Shown in pieces: positions 8,333 through 15,440 of a stretch of DNA of 64,000 nt (positions are counted from its first letter, which is position 1; each line of letters opens with the position of its first letter). This DNA comes from Cellulomonas chitinilytica. Its GTDB lineage: Bacteria > Actinomycetota > Actinomycetes > Actinomycetales > Cellulomonadaceae. The stretch is from the NCBI RefSeq assembly GCF_016862675.1, contig NZ_BONK01000008.1, forward strand, positions 1-64,000. Reading direction: 5' to 3'. The translations under genes were made by a program, and so were the position numbers. The notes under the pieces were generated by a model, which had not been told where the DNA came from, searched no databases, and worked only from the letters and a program-made list of their open reading frames with translations.

Positions 8333-8536
8333 GTCGCCCCCCGGGTCAGGTGGGCCCGGCTCTCGTGCCGGGCTCACGACGACGATCCTGGCGGCGGTCC
8401 ACCCGGGTACCCAGCCTCTGTCGGGACCATTGCTGGTGATACTGGTGGTGGCACCACCACGGTCCGGGCGCGGCGCCCTGACCTGGTGTCCGCCCAGGTC
8501 AGGGGGCCGACGGCGACGTCAGGAGGGGCGGCGGCG

Positions 8537-8845
8537 TCAGCGGGAGCGGCGCCGGGCGAGGCGCGCGTCGAGCCGCGCGAGCGCCGGGATCACGACGTAG
8601 ACGACCGGCGGCACGACGACCGCGGTGAGGACGAGCGTCTGCAGCACGACCGGGAGGCCGTGGATCAGCGGGCGCAGCAGGAGCAGCGCGACGGTGATCG
8701 TGGGGTACACGGCGACCCAGGTCAGGAGGGCGCGACGGTGCACCGACGGCGGCCGCGCGGGGGACGGGCCCGCGGGGGACGGGGACCCGGGCGCGGGTGA
8801 GCCGGACGACTGCGAGGCGGGCGCGGCAGGGACGGGCACGGACAC
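8537..8845 (-). CDS. small two-helix membrane protein
   Basis: 102 residues. A Pro/Ser/Ala-rich cytoplasmic N-terminus (about 35 residues) is followed by two hydrophobic segments, LLTWVAVYPTITVALLLL and VVLQTLVLTAVVVPPVVYVVI, and an Arg-rich tail. The two-helix block resembles the membrane tail found in some antibiotic-biosynthesis-monooxygenase-like proteins, but the ABM domain itself is absent. It is upstream of and codirectional with the ligase operon, about 200 bp away, and could be its first gene or a separate unit. Function unknown. Confidence 0.6.
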   Translation of the reverse strand: MSVPVPAAPASQSSGSPAPGSPSPAGPSPARPPSVHRRALLTWVAVYPTITVALLLLRPLIHGLPVVLQTLVLTAVVVPPVVYVVIPALARLDARLARRRSR

Positions 8846-8961
8846 GGGTACCTCCGGTACGGGTAGGACGGGCGTCTGGCGGCCGCTCCGCCCCGACGAC
8901 CGGGGCTCGGACCGTCCGCCCCAACGCGCTGACCTGGGCCGACATTCCGGGGCAGAACGAC

Positions 8962-9006
8962 GGGCCGGTCGTCCTCGTCGAGAGCTCCGACGAGGACGAC
9001 CGGCCC
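8962..9006 (-). terminator. 19-bp perfect hairpin after the xylanase gene
   Basis: Bases 8962-8980 and 8988-9006 are exact reverse complements separated by a 7-nt loop. The hairpin lies just past the stop of the minus-strand xylanase gene and before the next minus-strand gene, as expected for a terminator in a high-GC genome that lacks T-tracts. Confidence 0.75.
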
Positions 9007-9010
9007 GGTC

Positions 9011-9088
9011 GCCGTCAGGACGCCGTGCGGGTCGGCGTCAGGACGCGGTGCAGGTCGCCGTCAGGACGCCGTGCAGGTCGGCGTCAGG
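9011..9088. repeat. 23-bp imperfect direct repeat, about 3.4 copies
   Basis: Units begin at 9011, 9034, 9057 and (partial) 9080, each with the core gtcaggacgc. The last full unit carries the stop codon and the TCTAS end of the xylanase carbohydrate-binding module; the others lie in the 3' untranslated region. It looks like duplication of the gene's 3' tip. Confidence 0.8.
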
Positions 9089-10131
9089 GTGCCCGCGGTG
9101 CCGGTCGCCTGGAAGCCGAGCTCGGTGGTCTGGCCCGCGGCCACGGTGCCGTTCCAGGCGGCGTTCGACAGCCGGACGGAGCCGCTGGTCCCGCTCGCCG
9201 TGGCGTTCCACGCGTTGCTGATCGTCGCGCCCGACGGCAGCGTCAGGCCGACGGACCACCCGCGGACCGCCGACGAGCCTGCCGTGACGCGCACGGTCGC
9301 GACGAAGCCGCCCTGCCACTGGTTGACCGACACCGTCGCGCTGCAGCCCCCACCACCCGAGGGGGGTGGGCTCGTCGGCGGGGGAGTGACCGGCGGCGAG
9401 GTCGGTGGCGGCGAGGTCGGCGGCGGGTTCCCTTCCGACACGGTGATGTTCGAGCTGCCGGACGACTGGTACCCCTCGGTCGCGAGGATCTGGTAGTTCT
9501 GCGTGCCGAGCTGCATGCCGTGGCTGGCCCACGCGTCGAAGAAGTTGCCGACCGTGATCGAGCCGCTCGTGCGCTTGGACTGCCGGACCGCCCAGTACTG
9601 GTTGAACGTGGCGGTGCCGATGATCGAGGGCTGGTTGGTGCGGGTCGTCTGGTAGATGTCGTACGTGCCGCCGTCGGACGTGACGGTGCCCTTGAACGTC
9701 CCCGTCGGCCGGTAGGTGCCGTAGTTGTCGACGATGTAGTACTCGACGAGCGGGTTGGTGGTCCACCCGTAGAGCGCGAGGTAGGCGTTGCCGCTCGTGC
9801 TCCACGTCCCCGAGTAGGTGACGGTGCGCCGCGACCCGGTCTGCCAGCCCTTGCCGGCGACGAAGTTGCCCGCGTTCGTCCAGCTCGTGGAGTAGTTGCC
9901 GCCGCCGTTGAGACCCATCGAGACGGCACCGTCGCCCTGGGTCCAGAACGAGTACCAGAGGCCGTCGGTGCCTGTGCCGTTGGACGTGATGGTCGCCGCG
10001 GACGCCGAGGTGGCGAGCGCGAGCCCGCCGGCGACGAGCGCCGCCGCCGTGCCGAGGGCCGTGAGGACCCTGCCGCGGCGGCCGAGCCGGCGCCGCCCCT
10101 GCCGTTGCCGTGGCCCGAAACTGTCGAACAT
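9061..10131 (-). CDS. secreted endo-1,4-beta-xylanase, GH11 with CBM2
   Basis: 356 residues. A long Arg-rich signal peptide ([14 protein letters not shown] then an Ala/Leu core, cleavage near ATSASA, about 45) precedes a GH11 jelly-roll. Catalytic glutamates are E130 in [10 protein letters not shown] (nucleophile) and E219 in ATEGYQSSG (acid/base). A Pro/Thr/Ser linker (236-258) leads to a C-terminal CBM2 bounded by Cys263 and Cys353, which binds cellulose or xylan. ATG at 10131 has GGGAG upstream; an upstream ATG at 10275 reads through low-complexity sequence and is not preferred. It supplies xylo-oligosaccharides that the GH39/GH43/GH51/GH120 locus near 27-41 kb could use. A near-perfect palindrome upstream suggests repressor control. 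Confidence 0.95.
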   Translation of the reverse strand: MFDSFGPRQRQGRRRLGRRGRVLTALGTAAALVAGGLALATSASAATITSNGTGTDGLWYSFWTQGDGAVSMGLNGGGNYSTSWTNAGNFVAGKGWQTGSRRTVTYSGTWSTSGNAYLALYGWTTNPLVEYYIVDNYGTYRPTGTFKGTVTSDGGTYDIYQTTRTNQPSIIGTATFNQYWAVRQSKRTSGSITVGNFFDAWASHGMQLGTQNYQILATEGYQSSGSSNITVSEGNPPPTSPPPTSPPVTPPPTSPPPSGGGGCSATVSVNQWQGGFVATVRVTAGSSAVRGWSVGLTLPSGATISNAWNATASGTSGSVRLSNAAWNGTVAAGQTTELGFQATGTAGTLTPTCTAS

Positions 10132-10433
10132 GTTTCGCACTCCCTTGTGCCGAGGATCGGTCGAAGGTGCTGTGCGGCGACCTGCAGTCGAGGACGCCTT
10201 CGGCGGGGGCTGCGGGTGTCGCGTCCGGCATCCGAGGGACCTCGTCGATACCGTTATCGAAGCGAGTGTGCCCACGTCGGGCGCAGGTGCGGAACGACCT
10301 GGCGACCCGCCGAACCGATTAACAGGGGCCGCCCCACGGGTGCCGTCGCACCCTCCGGTGGGTCAGGACGCGCGGAGGCCGGCGGTCCGAAACTTGCGAG
10401 AGCCGTCGGGGGGTGCCGTGTGGGGCAGGACCG
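10132..10433 (-). promoter_or_regulatory. xylanase upstream region with palindromic operator candidate at 10245-10260
   Basis: This 302-bp gap separates the xylanase start from the upstream muramidase gene's stop. It contains TCGATACCGTTATCGA (10245-10260), a 16-bp palindrome with only the two central mismatches and a CG centre, typical of LacI-family operators. It lies about 115 bp upstream of the xylanase start codon. No gene was seen in the gap. Confidence 0.5.
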
Positions 10434-11180
10434 TCACGGCTGGGAAGCCAGTGCCCTCAGCTCGTCGGCGTCGCCGCGGAACACGTTCATGTCGACGAAC
10501 GGCTCGTCGCCGTCGAACCCGTCGAGGCGTTCCTTCGCCGAGTACTGCCAGAACGTCCACGCGCGGGCGTCCGACATCGACGGCGGCACGTACACCGACC
10601 GGATCCAGATCGGGGTGCCCGGGAACGCCCCGGCCACGTAGCGCTCGTACGCAGCCTGGGTCGCGTAGACCACCGGCTCCTCGCCGTGCGCGCGCAGGGT
10701 CTCGAGGAGCGCCGTCAGCTCCGCCCGGACGGTCGCCACGTCCGGCGGGTGCGCCTGGAACGCCCCGTAGTGCTCCACGTCGACCGCGACGGGCAGCAGG
10801 CCCTCCTCGTCGGGGACCGTCTCGAGCACGTGCTCCGCCTGCGCCTCGCCGCTGCTCTCGAAGCTGAAGAAGTGGTACGCGCCGACCAGCAGCCCCGCCG
10901 CGCGGGCCTCCCGGACGTTGTCCTCGAACCGCGCGTCGACGAACGACGACCCCTCCGTCGCCTTGACGTAGGCGAAGTCGACGCCCTGGCGGGCGACCGT
11001 CGGCCAGTCGACCTCACCCTGGTGCGCCGAGACGTCGATGCCGCGGACCTCGTACCGGGCGGCGAACGCGCGGTTCGGCCACAGCACCCCCCGCGAGGCG
11101 AGCGCGACCGCGGCCCCGAGCAGGACGAGCACGGTCGCGGCGGCGATCACGAGGAGGCGGCGTCGTCGGCGGAGCGGCAT
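10434..11180 (-). CDS. GH25 lysozyme-like muramidase, membrane-anchored or secreted
   Basis: 248 residues. An N-terminal signal or anchor helix (Arg-rich then LLVIAAATVLVLLGAAVAL) is followed by a GH25 barrel: GIDVSAHQGEVDW, FAYVKATEG, AYHFFSF and VAVDVEHYG, which carry the catalytic acidic residues. GH25 enzymes cleave the beta-1,4 bond between MurNAc and GlcNAc. It is probably for cell-wall remodelling or lysis of other bacteria. ATG at 11180 precedes the signal helix; the long frame upstream overlaps the DJ-1 gene on the other strand and is a shadow. Confidence 0.9.
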   Translation of the reverse strand: MPLRRRRRLLVIAAATVLVLLGAAVALASRGVLWPNRAFAARYEVRGIDVSAHQGEVDWPTVARQGVDFAYVKATEGSSFVDARFEDNVREARAAGLLVGAYHFFSFESSGEAQAEHVLETVPDEEGLLPVAVDVEHYGAFQAHPPDVATVRAELTALLETLRAHGEEPVVYATQAAYERYVAGAFPGTPIWIRSVYVPPSMSDARAWTFWQYSAKERLDGFDGDEPFVDMNVFRGDADELRALASQP

Positions 11181-11291
11181 CCGGGCAGTGTGGCGCACGG
11201 CGGCGCCCTGCTCGAAGAACGCCGCGCGAGGCGAGCACACTGGACACGGCGCACGCCGCGCAGAGCGACCGAGCGGACACGGGGGTGGGAC

Positions 11292-11846
11292 GTGGCGAAG
11301 GTGATCATCCTGACCGGCGACGCGGCAGAGACCTTGGAGGTCTTCTACCCGTACCAACGGCTGCGCGAGGCGGGGTACGACGTCCACATCGCGGCACCCG
11401 AGAAGAAGAAGCTCCAGTTCGTGGTCCACGACTTCGTCGAGGGGTTCGACACGTACACGGAGAAGCCGGGCCACACGTGGGATGCCGACATCGCGTTCCG
11501 CGACGTCGACCCCGCGGACTACGTCGCGGCCGTCGTCCCCGGCGGGCGGGCGCCGGAGTTCATCCGGAACGACGAGGACGCCAAGCGGATCGTCCGGTAC
11601 TTCTTCGACCACGACGCCCCCGTGGCGGCCCTGTGCCACGGACCGATGCTGCTGGCTGCGGCGGGCGTCCTGCAGGGGCGCACGTCGTCCGCGTACCCCG
11701 AGCTCAAGGTCGACGTCGAGCTCGGCGGCGGGATCTTCGAGAACGGCGGTGCCGTGGTCGACGGCAACCTGGTCTCGGGGCGGGCATGGCCGGACCACCC
11801 CGAGTGGATGCGCGCCTTCATGGCCGTGCTCGAGGCGCGCGCGTAG
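11292..11846 (+). CDS. DJ-1/PfpI-family protein
   Basis: 184 residues from a GTG start behind a GGGGGTGGG purine run. It has the DJ-1/PfpI nucleophile elbow ALCHGP (Cys115-His116), the early glutamate E16 that polarises the cysteine, and VVPGGRAPEF. Family members are cysteine hydrolases, deglycases or stress chaperones; PfpI forms oligomeric intracellular proteases. It is transcribed away from the muramidase gene and appears monocistronic. Confidence 0.88.
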   Translation: MAKVIILTGDAAETLEVFYPYQRLREAGYDVHIAAPEKKKLQFVVHDFVEGFDTYTEKPGHTWDADIAFRDVDPADYVAAVVPGGRAPEFIRNDEDAKRIVRYFFDHDAPVAALCHGPMLLAAAGVLQGRTSSAYPELKVDVELGGGIFENGGAVVDGNLVSGRAWPDHPEWMRAFMAVLEARA

Positions 11847-12263
11847 CGGGCTCGAGGACTCGCTGGACGAGGCCGCGGAGGCGTCGGTCCAGCGCCGGCC
11901 CGGGCGCGCCCTGAAAACGACCGCGCGCCGTGGCGCCACGCCCCACGGGCGAACCCCGGGGCACGGTCGAGCGCGCTCGGGGGCAGCTCGGGGGGACCTT
12001 CTGGGCACGGTTCGGTCGTGGAGAGCGCGCGGCGTATCAGGTGCCCGCGCTCCTGCCTCGTCCAAGGTCAGCAGGTTGCGGCAGGCAACCAGCAGACGCC
12101 GATCCGGGTCCAGCAGCGCGGCCCGGCAGTCCGCACCGGACGGTCGGTCCTCACCGGCCGTCGCCACGACGGAAACAACGATCGACACCGGCGCGACGGC
12201 CCACGGCCGTCGCGCCCACGTGTGGCCGTCCGGGGATCCGGACGAGTCCGAACGGAGGTCCTG
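11847..12263. other. intergenic region with an 11-bp hairpin before the cupredoxin gene
   Basis: 417 bp without a convincing gene. The clearest element is a hairpin, arms 12191-12201 and 12205-12215 (11 bp perfect, 3-nt loop), about 50 bp upstream of the cupredoxin start. It could be the terminator of upstream transcription or part of the operon leader. No promoter boxes are clear by eye. Confidence 0.5.
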
Positions 12264-12674
12264 ATGAGAGTTCCGCGGTTCACGGTCGCTGCCGCCCTCG
12301 TCGTCGCCGCCATGGCGATCCCTGCCGCTGCCCGGCCGCTCGACCCGGTGCCGGCCGGCATGGTCGGCATGGGCCACGAAGGGTACGAGATCACCGGCGT
12401 GCCCGACGCCCATCGGGGAGCGGACGGCGTCCCGGTGATCACGATCCACCGCGGGGACCGGCTGAGCTTCCAGAACGACTCGCGATGGGTCCACATCATC
12501 GGCCCCGGATCGCGTGGCCTGCTCAAGGACCCGGGCCACGGTGCGATGGCCCCGTTGAAGATGCTCGAGGAGAACGACGTGTACACCACGCCGCCGTGGA
12601 CGACGGCGGGCACGTTCCTCCTCACCTGCACCGTGCACCCGGAGATGAACGCCAAGGTCGTCGTCCTGCCGTGA
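12264..12674 (+). CDS. secreted cupredoxin (amicyanin/plastocyanin-like)
   Basis: 136 residues behind a good AGG-type RBS. A signal peptide (about 1-24, ending AAARP) leads into a single blue-copper domain. Type 1 copper ligands are visible as H77 (WVHI) and the loop C122TVHPEM128, giving Cys122, His125 and Met128; the short C-x2-H-P-x-M loop is that of amicyanin. Such proteins carry single electrons outside the membrane. It is the first gene of an operon whose last gene is a haem/flavin transmembrane oxidoreductase, so it could be the extracellular electron partner (inference). The next ORF starts 74 bp downstream. Confidence 0.88.
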   Translation: MRVPRFTVAAALVVAAMAIPAAARPLDPVPAGMVGMGHEGYEITGVPDAHRGADGVPVITIHRGDRLSFQNDSRWVHIIGPGSRGLLKDPGHGAMAPLKMLEENDVYTTPPWTTAGTFLLTCTVHPEMNAKVVVLP

Positions 12675-12694
12675 CGGGCGACCGCGACGACGCC

Positions 12695-12714
12695 GGCCGA
12701 TCGACCGATCGGCC
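12695..12714 (+). other. short hairpin between cupredoxin and peptide genes
   Basis: GGCCGATCG (12695-12703) pairs with CGATCGGCC (12706-12714). It lies in the 74-bp spacer, 35 nt upstream of the 31-residue peptide start, and could protect or separate the two messages. Confidence 0.45.
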
Positions 12715-12748
12715 TGCCGGGATCGTCACCTCGAAGGGAGGGAAAGCC

Positions 12749-12844
12749 ATGAAGTCTCTGCTCAAGAGCGCGAAGCACGTGAAGTACGTGCTGGGTTCGA
12801 TGTCCGCCGTCATGTTCGCCGTCGGCGCTGGGAACGGCTTCTGA
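12749..12844 (+). CDS. 31-residue cationic hydrophobic peptide (candidate precursor or signal)
   Basis: ATG at 12749 follows a strong purine RBS (GGGAGGG, spacing about 6). The peptide has a basic N-terminal half (K2, K6, K9, H10, K12) and a hydrophobic half from V11 rich in small residues (Gly16, Ser17, Ser19, Ala20, Ala24, Gly26, Ala27, Gly28), ending GAGNGF. It has no cysteine and no lipobox. A 15-bp hairpin begins 11 bp after its stop, and an adenylating enzyme and a presenilin-like protease gene follow. I do not recognise the family. Options are a precursor matured by the downstream enzymes, a peptide signal, a small membrane regulator, or the protease's substrate. The start is supported by the RBS; function is inference. 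Confidence 0.7.
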   Translation: MKSLLKSAKHVKYVLGSMSAVMFAVGAGNGF

Positions 12845-12854
12845 CCGTCCACCC

Positions 12855-12892
12855 AGACCGTCCGCCCGGGTCACCGTCCGGGCGGACGGTCT
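12855..12892 (+). terminator. 15-bp hairpin after the peptide gene (attenuator candidate)
   Basis: Bases 12855-12869 and 12878-12892 form a perfect 15-bp stem with an 8-nt loop, between the peptide stop (12844) and the ligase start (12924). Such hairpins commonly follow small structural genes in operons, raising their expression relative to downstream enzymes by partial termination and 3' protection. Confidence 0.75.
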
Positions 12893-12923
12893 CCGCCCCG
12901 CCTTCACCAGGAAGGAGCACGCC

Positions 12924-14345
12924 GTGTTCGAGACCGGCGTTCGCCAGCTGCGCATGGCCCTGAGCATGACGTGGGGTCGACCGTTCGACACCGGCTCCCT
13001 GACGCGGCTCGTCGCCGATGCGGTCGCGACGGTCGCCGAGTTCGGCGAGCTCGGCCTCGAGGCCCGGGAGGTCATCGAGACGCCCTTCGCGGACGACGCC
13101 GACCGGGCCGACCACGCGGACCGCTCCATCCGACGCACCGCACGGCGCCTCGCGGACCTGTCGCCGTTCTACGCCGAGCTGTTCGCCGCGAGCGGCTTCC
13201 ACGTCGGGACCGCCGACGCCACGACCCTGCTCGGGCTCCCGACCACCACGAAGCACGACCTCATGAGCCGCCCGCGGGACTTCCTGTGCCGCGGCAGCGA
13301 GCCGCATCTGGCCACCCGGACCACCGGCACCACCGGTCGCGCCCTGGAGATCTGGCTGTCCCGGTACGAGCTCGAGGTCGCGGCGGCGCTCGGCGCACTG
13401 AGCGGCGTCCTGCACGACGAGCTCCACGGCGACGACCTGATGCAGGTGCACGTCAGCTCGCGGGCGACCGCGGCGGTGCAGCTCGCGTCGATGACCTGCC
13501 GGCTGGTCGGCGCGCGCTGCCGGGTGCTGGGCATCATCGCCGTCGACGACGCGCTCGACGCCCTGGCCGGCAGCGCCACGACGATGTCGGTCAACGCCAG
13601 CTATCTCGCGGAGCTGGTCGTCGCCGCGCAGGCCCGCGGTCTGCGCCCCGACGACTTCCGGCTCCGCCGCATCGACTGCGTGAGCGAGATCCTGTCGCCC
13701 GCCGTGCGCGCGGCCGCCGAGCAGACGTTCGGTGCGCCCGTCTCGGACAACTTCGGGATGACCGAGGTCATCCCGGTGACCGCCACCAGCTGCTCGGCGG
13801 GGCACCTCCACCACGACCTGACGATGGGGCACGTGGAGGTCCTCGACCTCCGGTCCGGGGACCCGGCCGCGCCGGGGGAGCTCGGCACGCTCGTGGTCTC
13901 GCCGTACTTCCCCTACCGGGAGTGCATGCCGGTCCTGCGCTACGACACCCGGGACGTCGTGCGGCCGCTCGCCGGGCCGGCCACCTGCGAGCAGGCGGGC
14001 ATCCCCGGCACCAGCGCCGTGCTGGGGAAGGCGAGCCAGCTCGTCGAGGTCGCCCCGGGCCACGTCGTGACGCCACGCGAGCTCGTCGAGGCCGTCGAGG
14101 ACCTGCCCAGCAGGCCGTGGCCCGCGCGCTTCCACGCGGAGCCGGAGGGCGGCCGCGTGCGCATCGACCTGCCGGCCGGCGCGGTGGACGGGATGAGCAG
14201 CGCCGGGCTGACCGACCACTTCGCCGAACGGGGCCTCGACGCTCGGGTGCGGGTGCTCGACGACCATCGGGCCCCGAGCCTGCGACGGGTGCGCAGCGAC
14301 CTGCGGGAGCTCGGTTTCGTCGCCCCCGAGCCGGTGGGAGCCTGA
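12924..14345 (+). CDS. PaaK-like adenylate-forming enzyme
   Basis: 473 residues from a GTG with GGAAGGAG upstream. It belongs to the phenylacetate-CoA-ligase-like branch of the ANL superfamily: an N-terminal segment with LADLSPFYAELFAASGF, the nucleotide loop TRTTGTTGRA (131-140), DNFGMTEVIP and the hinge-side motif RYDTRDVV. Members form acyl-adenylates and pass them to CoA, carrier proteins or amines. The substrate is not evident; no carrier protein lies in this operon. Between a 31-residue peptide and a presenilin-like protease it might activate a peptide or acid in maturation (inference). One base separates its stop from the next ATG. Confidence 0.82.
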   Translation: MFETGVRQLRMALSMTWGRPFDTGSLTRLVADAVATVAEFGELGLEAREVIETPFADDADRADHADRSIRRTARRLADLSPFYAELFAASGFHVGTADATTLLGLPTTTKHDLMSRPRDFLCRGSEPHLATRTTGTTGRALEIWLSRYELEVAAALGALSGVLHDELHGDDLMQVHVSSRATAAVQLASMTCRLVGARCRVLGIIAVDDALDALAGSATTMSVNASYLAELVVAAQARGLRPDDFRLRRIDCVSEILSPAVRAAAEQTFGAPVSDNFGMTEVIPVTATSCSAGHLHHDLTMGHVEVLDLRSGDPAAPGELGTLVVSPYFPYRECMPVLRYDTRDVVRPLAGPATCEQAGIPGTSAVLGKASQLVEVAPGHVVTPRELVEAVEDLPSRPWPARFHAEPEGGRVRIDLPAGAVDGMSSAGLTDHFAERGLDARVRVLDDHRAPSLRRVRSDLRELGFVAPEPVGA

Positions 14346-14346
14346 G

Positions 14347-15282
14347 ATGGGCACGCCGACCTCCACCACCCTGCCCACCTTCCTGGCGCTGGGCGTGGCC
14401 ATCGCGGGGACGCTGCTCACCATGGCGCTCTCCGTCCTGTACCTGCGGCACGTCCGGATGGAGCGTCCCGCGATCGGCACGTTCAACGGCGTGGACGTCG
14501 TCGTCGTGTTCGGTTTCATCGTCGTGCTCCCGCTGCTGTACCTGGTCCTGCCGCTCACGCCGTTGCTCGTCGTCCTCGGCCTGACCTTCACCTCCGCCCT
14601 GGTGTTCGGGCTGCGGCCCGTCCTCGGTCCCGCCGCGACCTGGATCGTCGTGGGCGTCGTGATCGCCGCCAACATCTGGATGGGCCGGACGATGCTCGGC
14701 ACGGTGGTGGGCTGGCAGCTGTTCTGGATCGAGAACGACCTGCTGGTCGTCGGCGCCGCCGTCGCGACCGCCAACCTCTACGTGCAGGGCGGGATGAGGC
14801 TGCGGCACGTCGCCTGGTTCGGGCTGGTCCTGGCCGTCTACGACGCCGTCTTCACGTTCGTCTGGCCGATCACCAACACCCTCGCCCAACGCTTCATTGG
14901 GTGGCCGTTCGACCCGTCCGTGGGATTCCGGATCGGCATCTACAACGCGACGATCGGCCTGGGCGACCTGCTCATCTACAGCCTGTTCGTGATCGCCGCG
15001 CTCAAGGCGTACGGGCCGCGGGCGGCGCGCGGTGCGGCGGTCATCTCCGTGCTGTGCGGAGCCGTCGTCCCGGCACTGCTCCCGCTGATCACCGATGTGT
15101 TCATCGACGCACGGACCGACGTCATCGTCCCGGCGCAGGCGGCCTTCGGCCCGGCCGCCTTCCTGTACTACCGCTGGCTGCGGCGCACCTACGGCGCCGA
15201 GCGCACGATGGCGGGCTTCCTGGGACGTGCGGACGTCGATCGCCAGGCTCCGACGCCGTCGTTCGCGCTGAGCGTGCCGTGA
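14347..15282 (+). CDS. presenilin/SPP-like GxGD intramembrane aspartyl protease candidate
   Basis: 311 residues with about nine hydrophobic helices (roughly 13-33, 48-70, 71-90, 96-112, 128-146, 154-175, 200-220, 228-250, 261-277). Helix 6 contains AVYDAVFTFVWP with Asp166, and helix 7 begins GLGDLLIYSLF with Asp207. These match the YD and GxGD catalytic motifs of presenilin (VYDLVAVL; GLGDFIFYSVL). Helix 9 begins VPAQAAFGPAAF, where presenilin has its PAL motif; here it reads PAQ (262-264), and a literal PAL occurs in helix 8 (242-244). The D-D spacing of 41 is close to that of signal peptide peptidases. Its start follows the ligase by one base and its stop overlaps the next start as GTGA. 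Protease activity is inferred from motifs and topology; a non-proteolytic membrane protein is the alternative. Confidence 0.65.
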   Translation: MGTPTSTTLPTFLALGVAIAGTLLTMALSVLYLRHVRMERPAIGTFNGVDVVVVFGFIVVLPLLYLVLPLTPLLVVLGLTFTSALVFGLRPVLGPAATWIVVGVVIAANIWMGRTMLGTVVGWQLFWIENDLLVVGAAVATANLYVQGGMRLRHVAWFGLVLAVYDAVFTFVWPITNTLAQRFIGWPFDPSVGFRIGIYNATIGLGDLLIYSLFVIAALKAYGPRAARGAAVISVLCGAVVPALLPLITDVFIDARTDVIVPAQAAFGPAAFLYYRWLRRTYGAERTMAGFLGRADVDRQAPTPSFALSVP

Positions 15283-15440
15283 CCACGCCCCCGGGCACGT
15301 GGTGGGGGCGGCATCGGGCGACGGTCCTGCTGGCCTGCGTGGCGCTCGCCGGGGGACTGACGCTCGGGCTGACCGCTCCCACCACATCGCCCGTGAACGA
15401 CCCGTGGCCGGCGGCGCCCAGCACGGGTCCGGCGCCATGA
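15279..15440 (+). CDS. 53-residue single-helix membrane or exported peptide
   Basis: A GTG start overlaps the previous stop (GTGA) and its own stop overlaps the next ATG (ATGA), so it is translationally coupled on both sides. A short basic head (WWGRHR) precedes one hydrophobic helix (TVLLACVALAGGLTLGL, about 15-32) and a Pro/Thr/Ser-rich tail of about 20 residues. The cysteine at 20 is not in a good lipobox. It resembles no family I know. It may be an accessory subunit of the oxidoreductase, or a second small substrate of the presenilin-like protein. Confidence 0.65.
   Translation: MTTPPGTWWGRHRATVLLACVALAGGLTLGLTAPTTSPVNDPWPAAPSTGPAP

Noticed and set aside
10434..12638. A 734-codon minus-strand frame containing the muramidase
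   Set aside because: Upstream of ATG 11180 it lies antisense to the DJ-1 and cupredoxin genes and has shadow composition.
12068..13138. A 356-codon minus-strand frame opposite the cupredoxin, peptide and ligase genes
   Set aside because: Ser/Arg-rich without motifs, and antisense to genes with RBS and recognisable domains.
14585..14775. Reading the nine-helix protein as a lycopene cyclase or rhodopsin-like protein
   Set aside because: No retinal lysine or cyclase motif was found; the YD and GLGD motifs at helices 6 and 7 fit presenilin-type proteases better.
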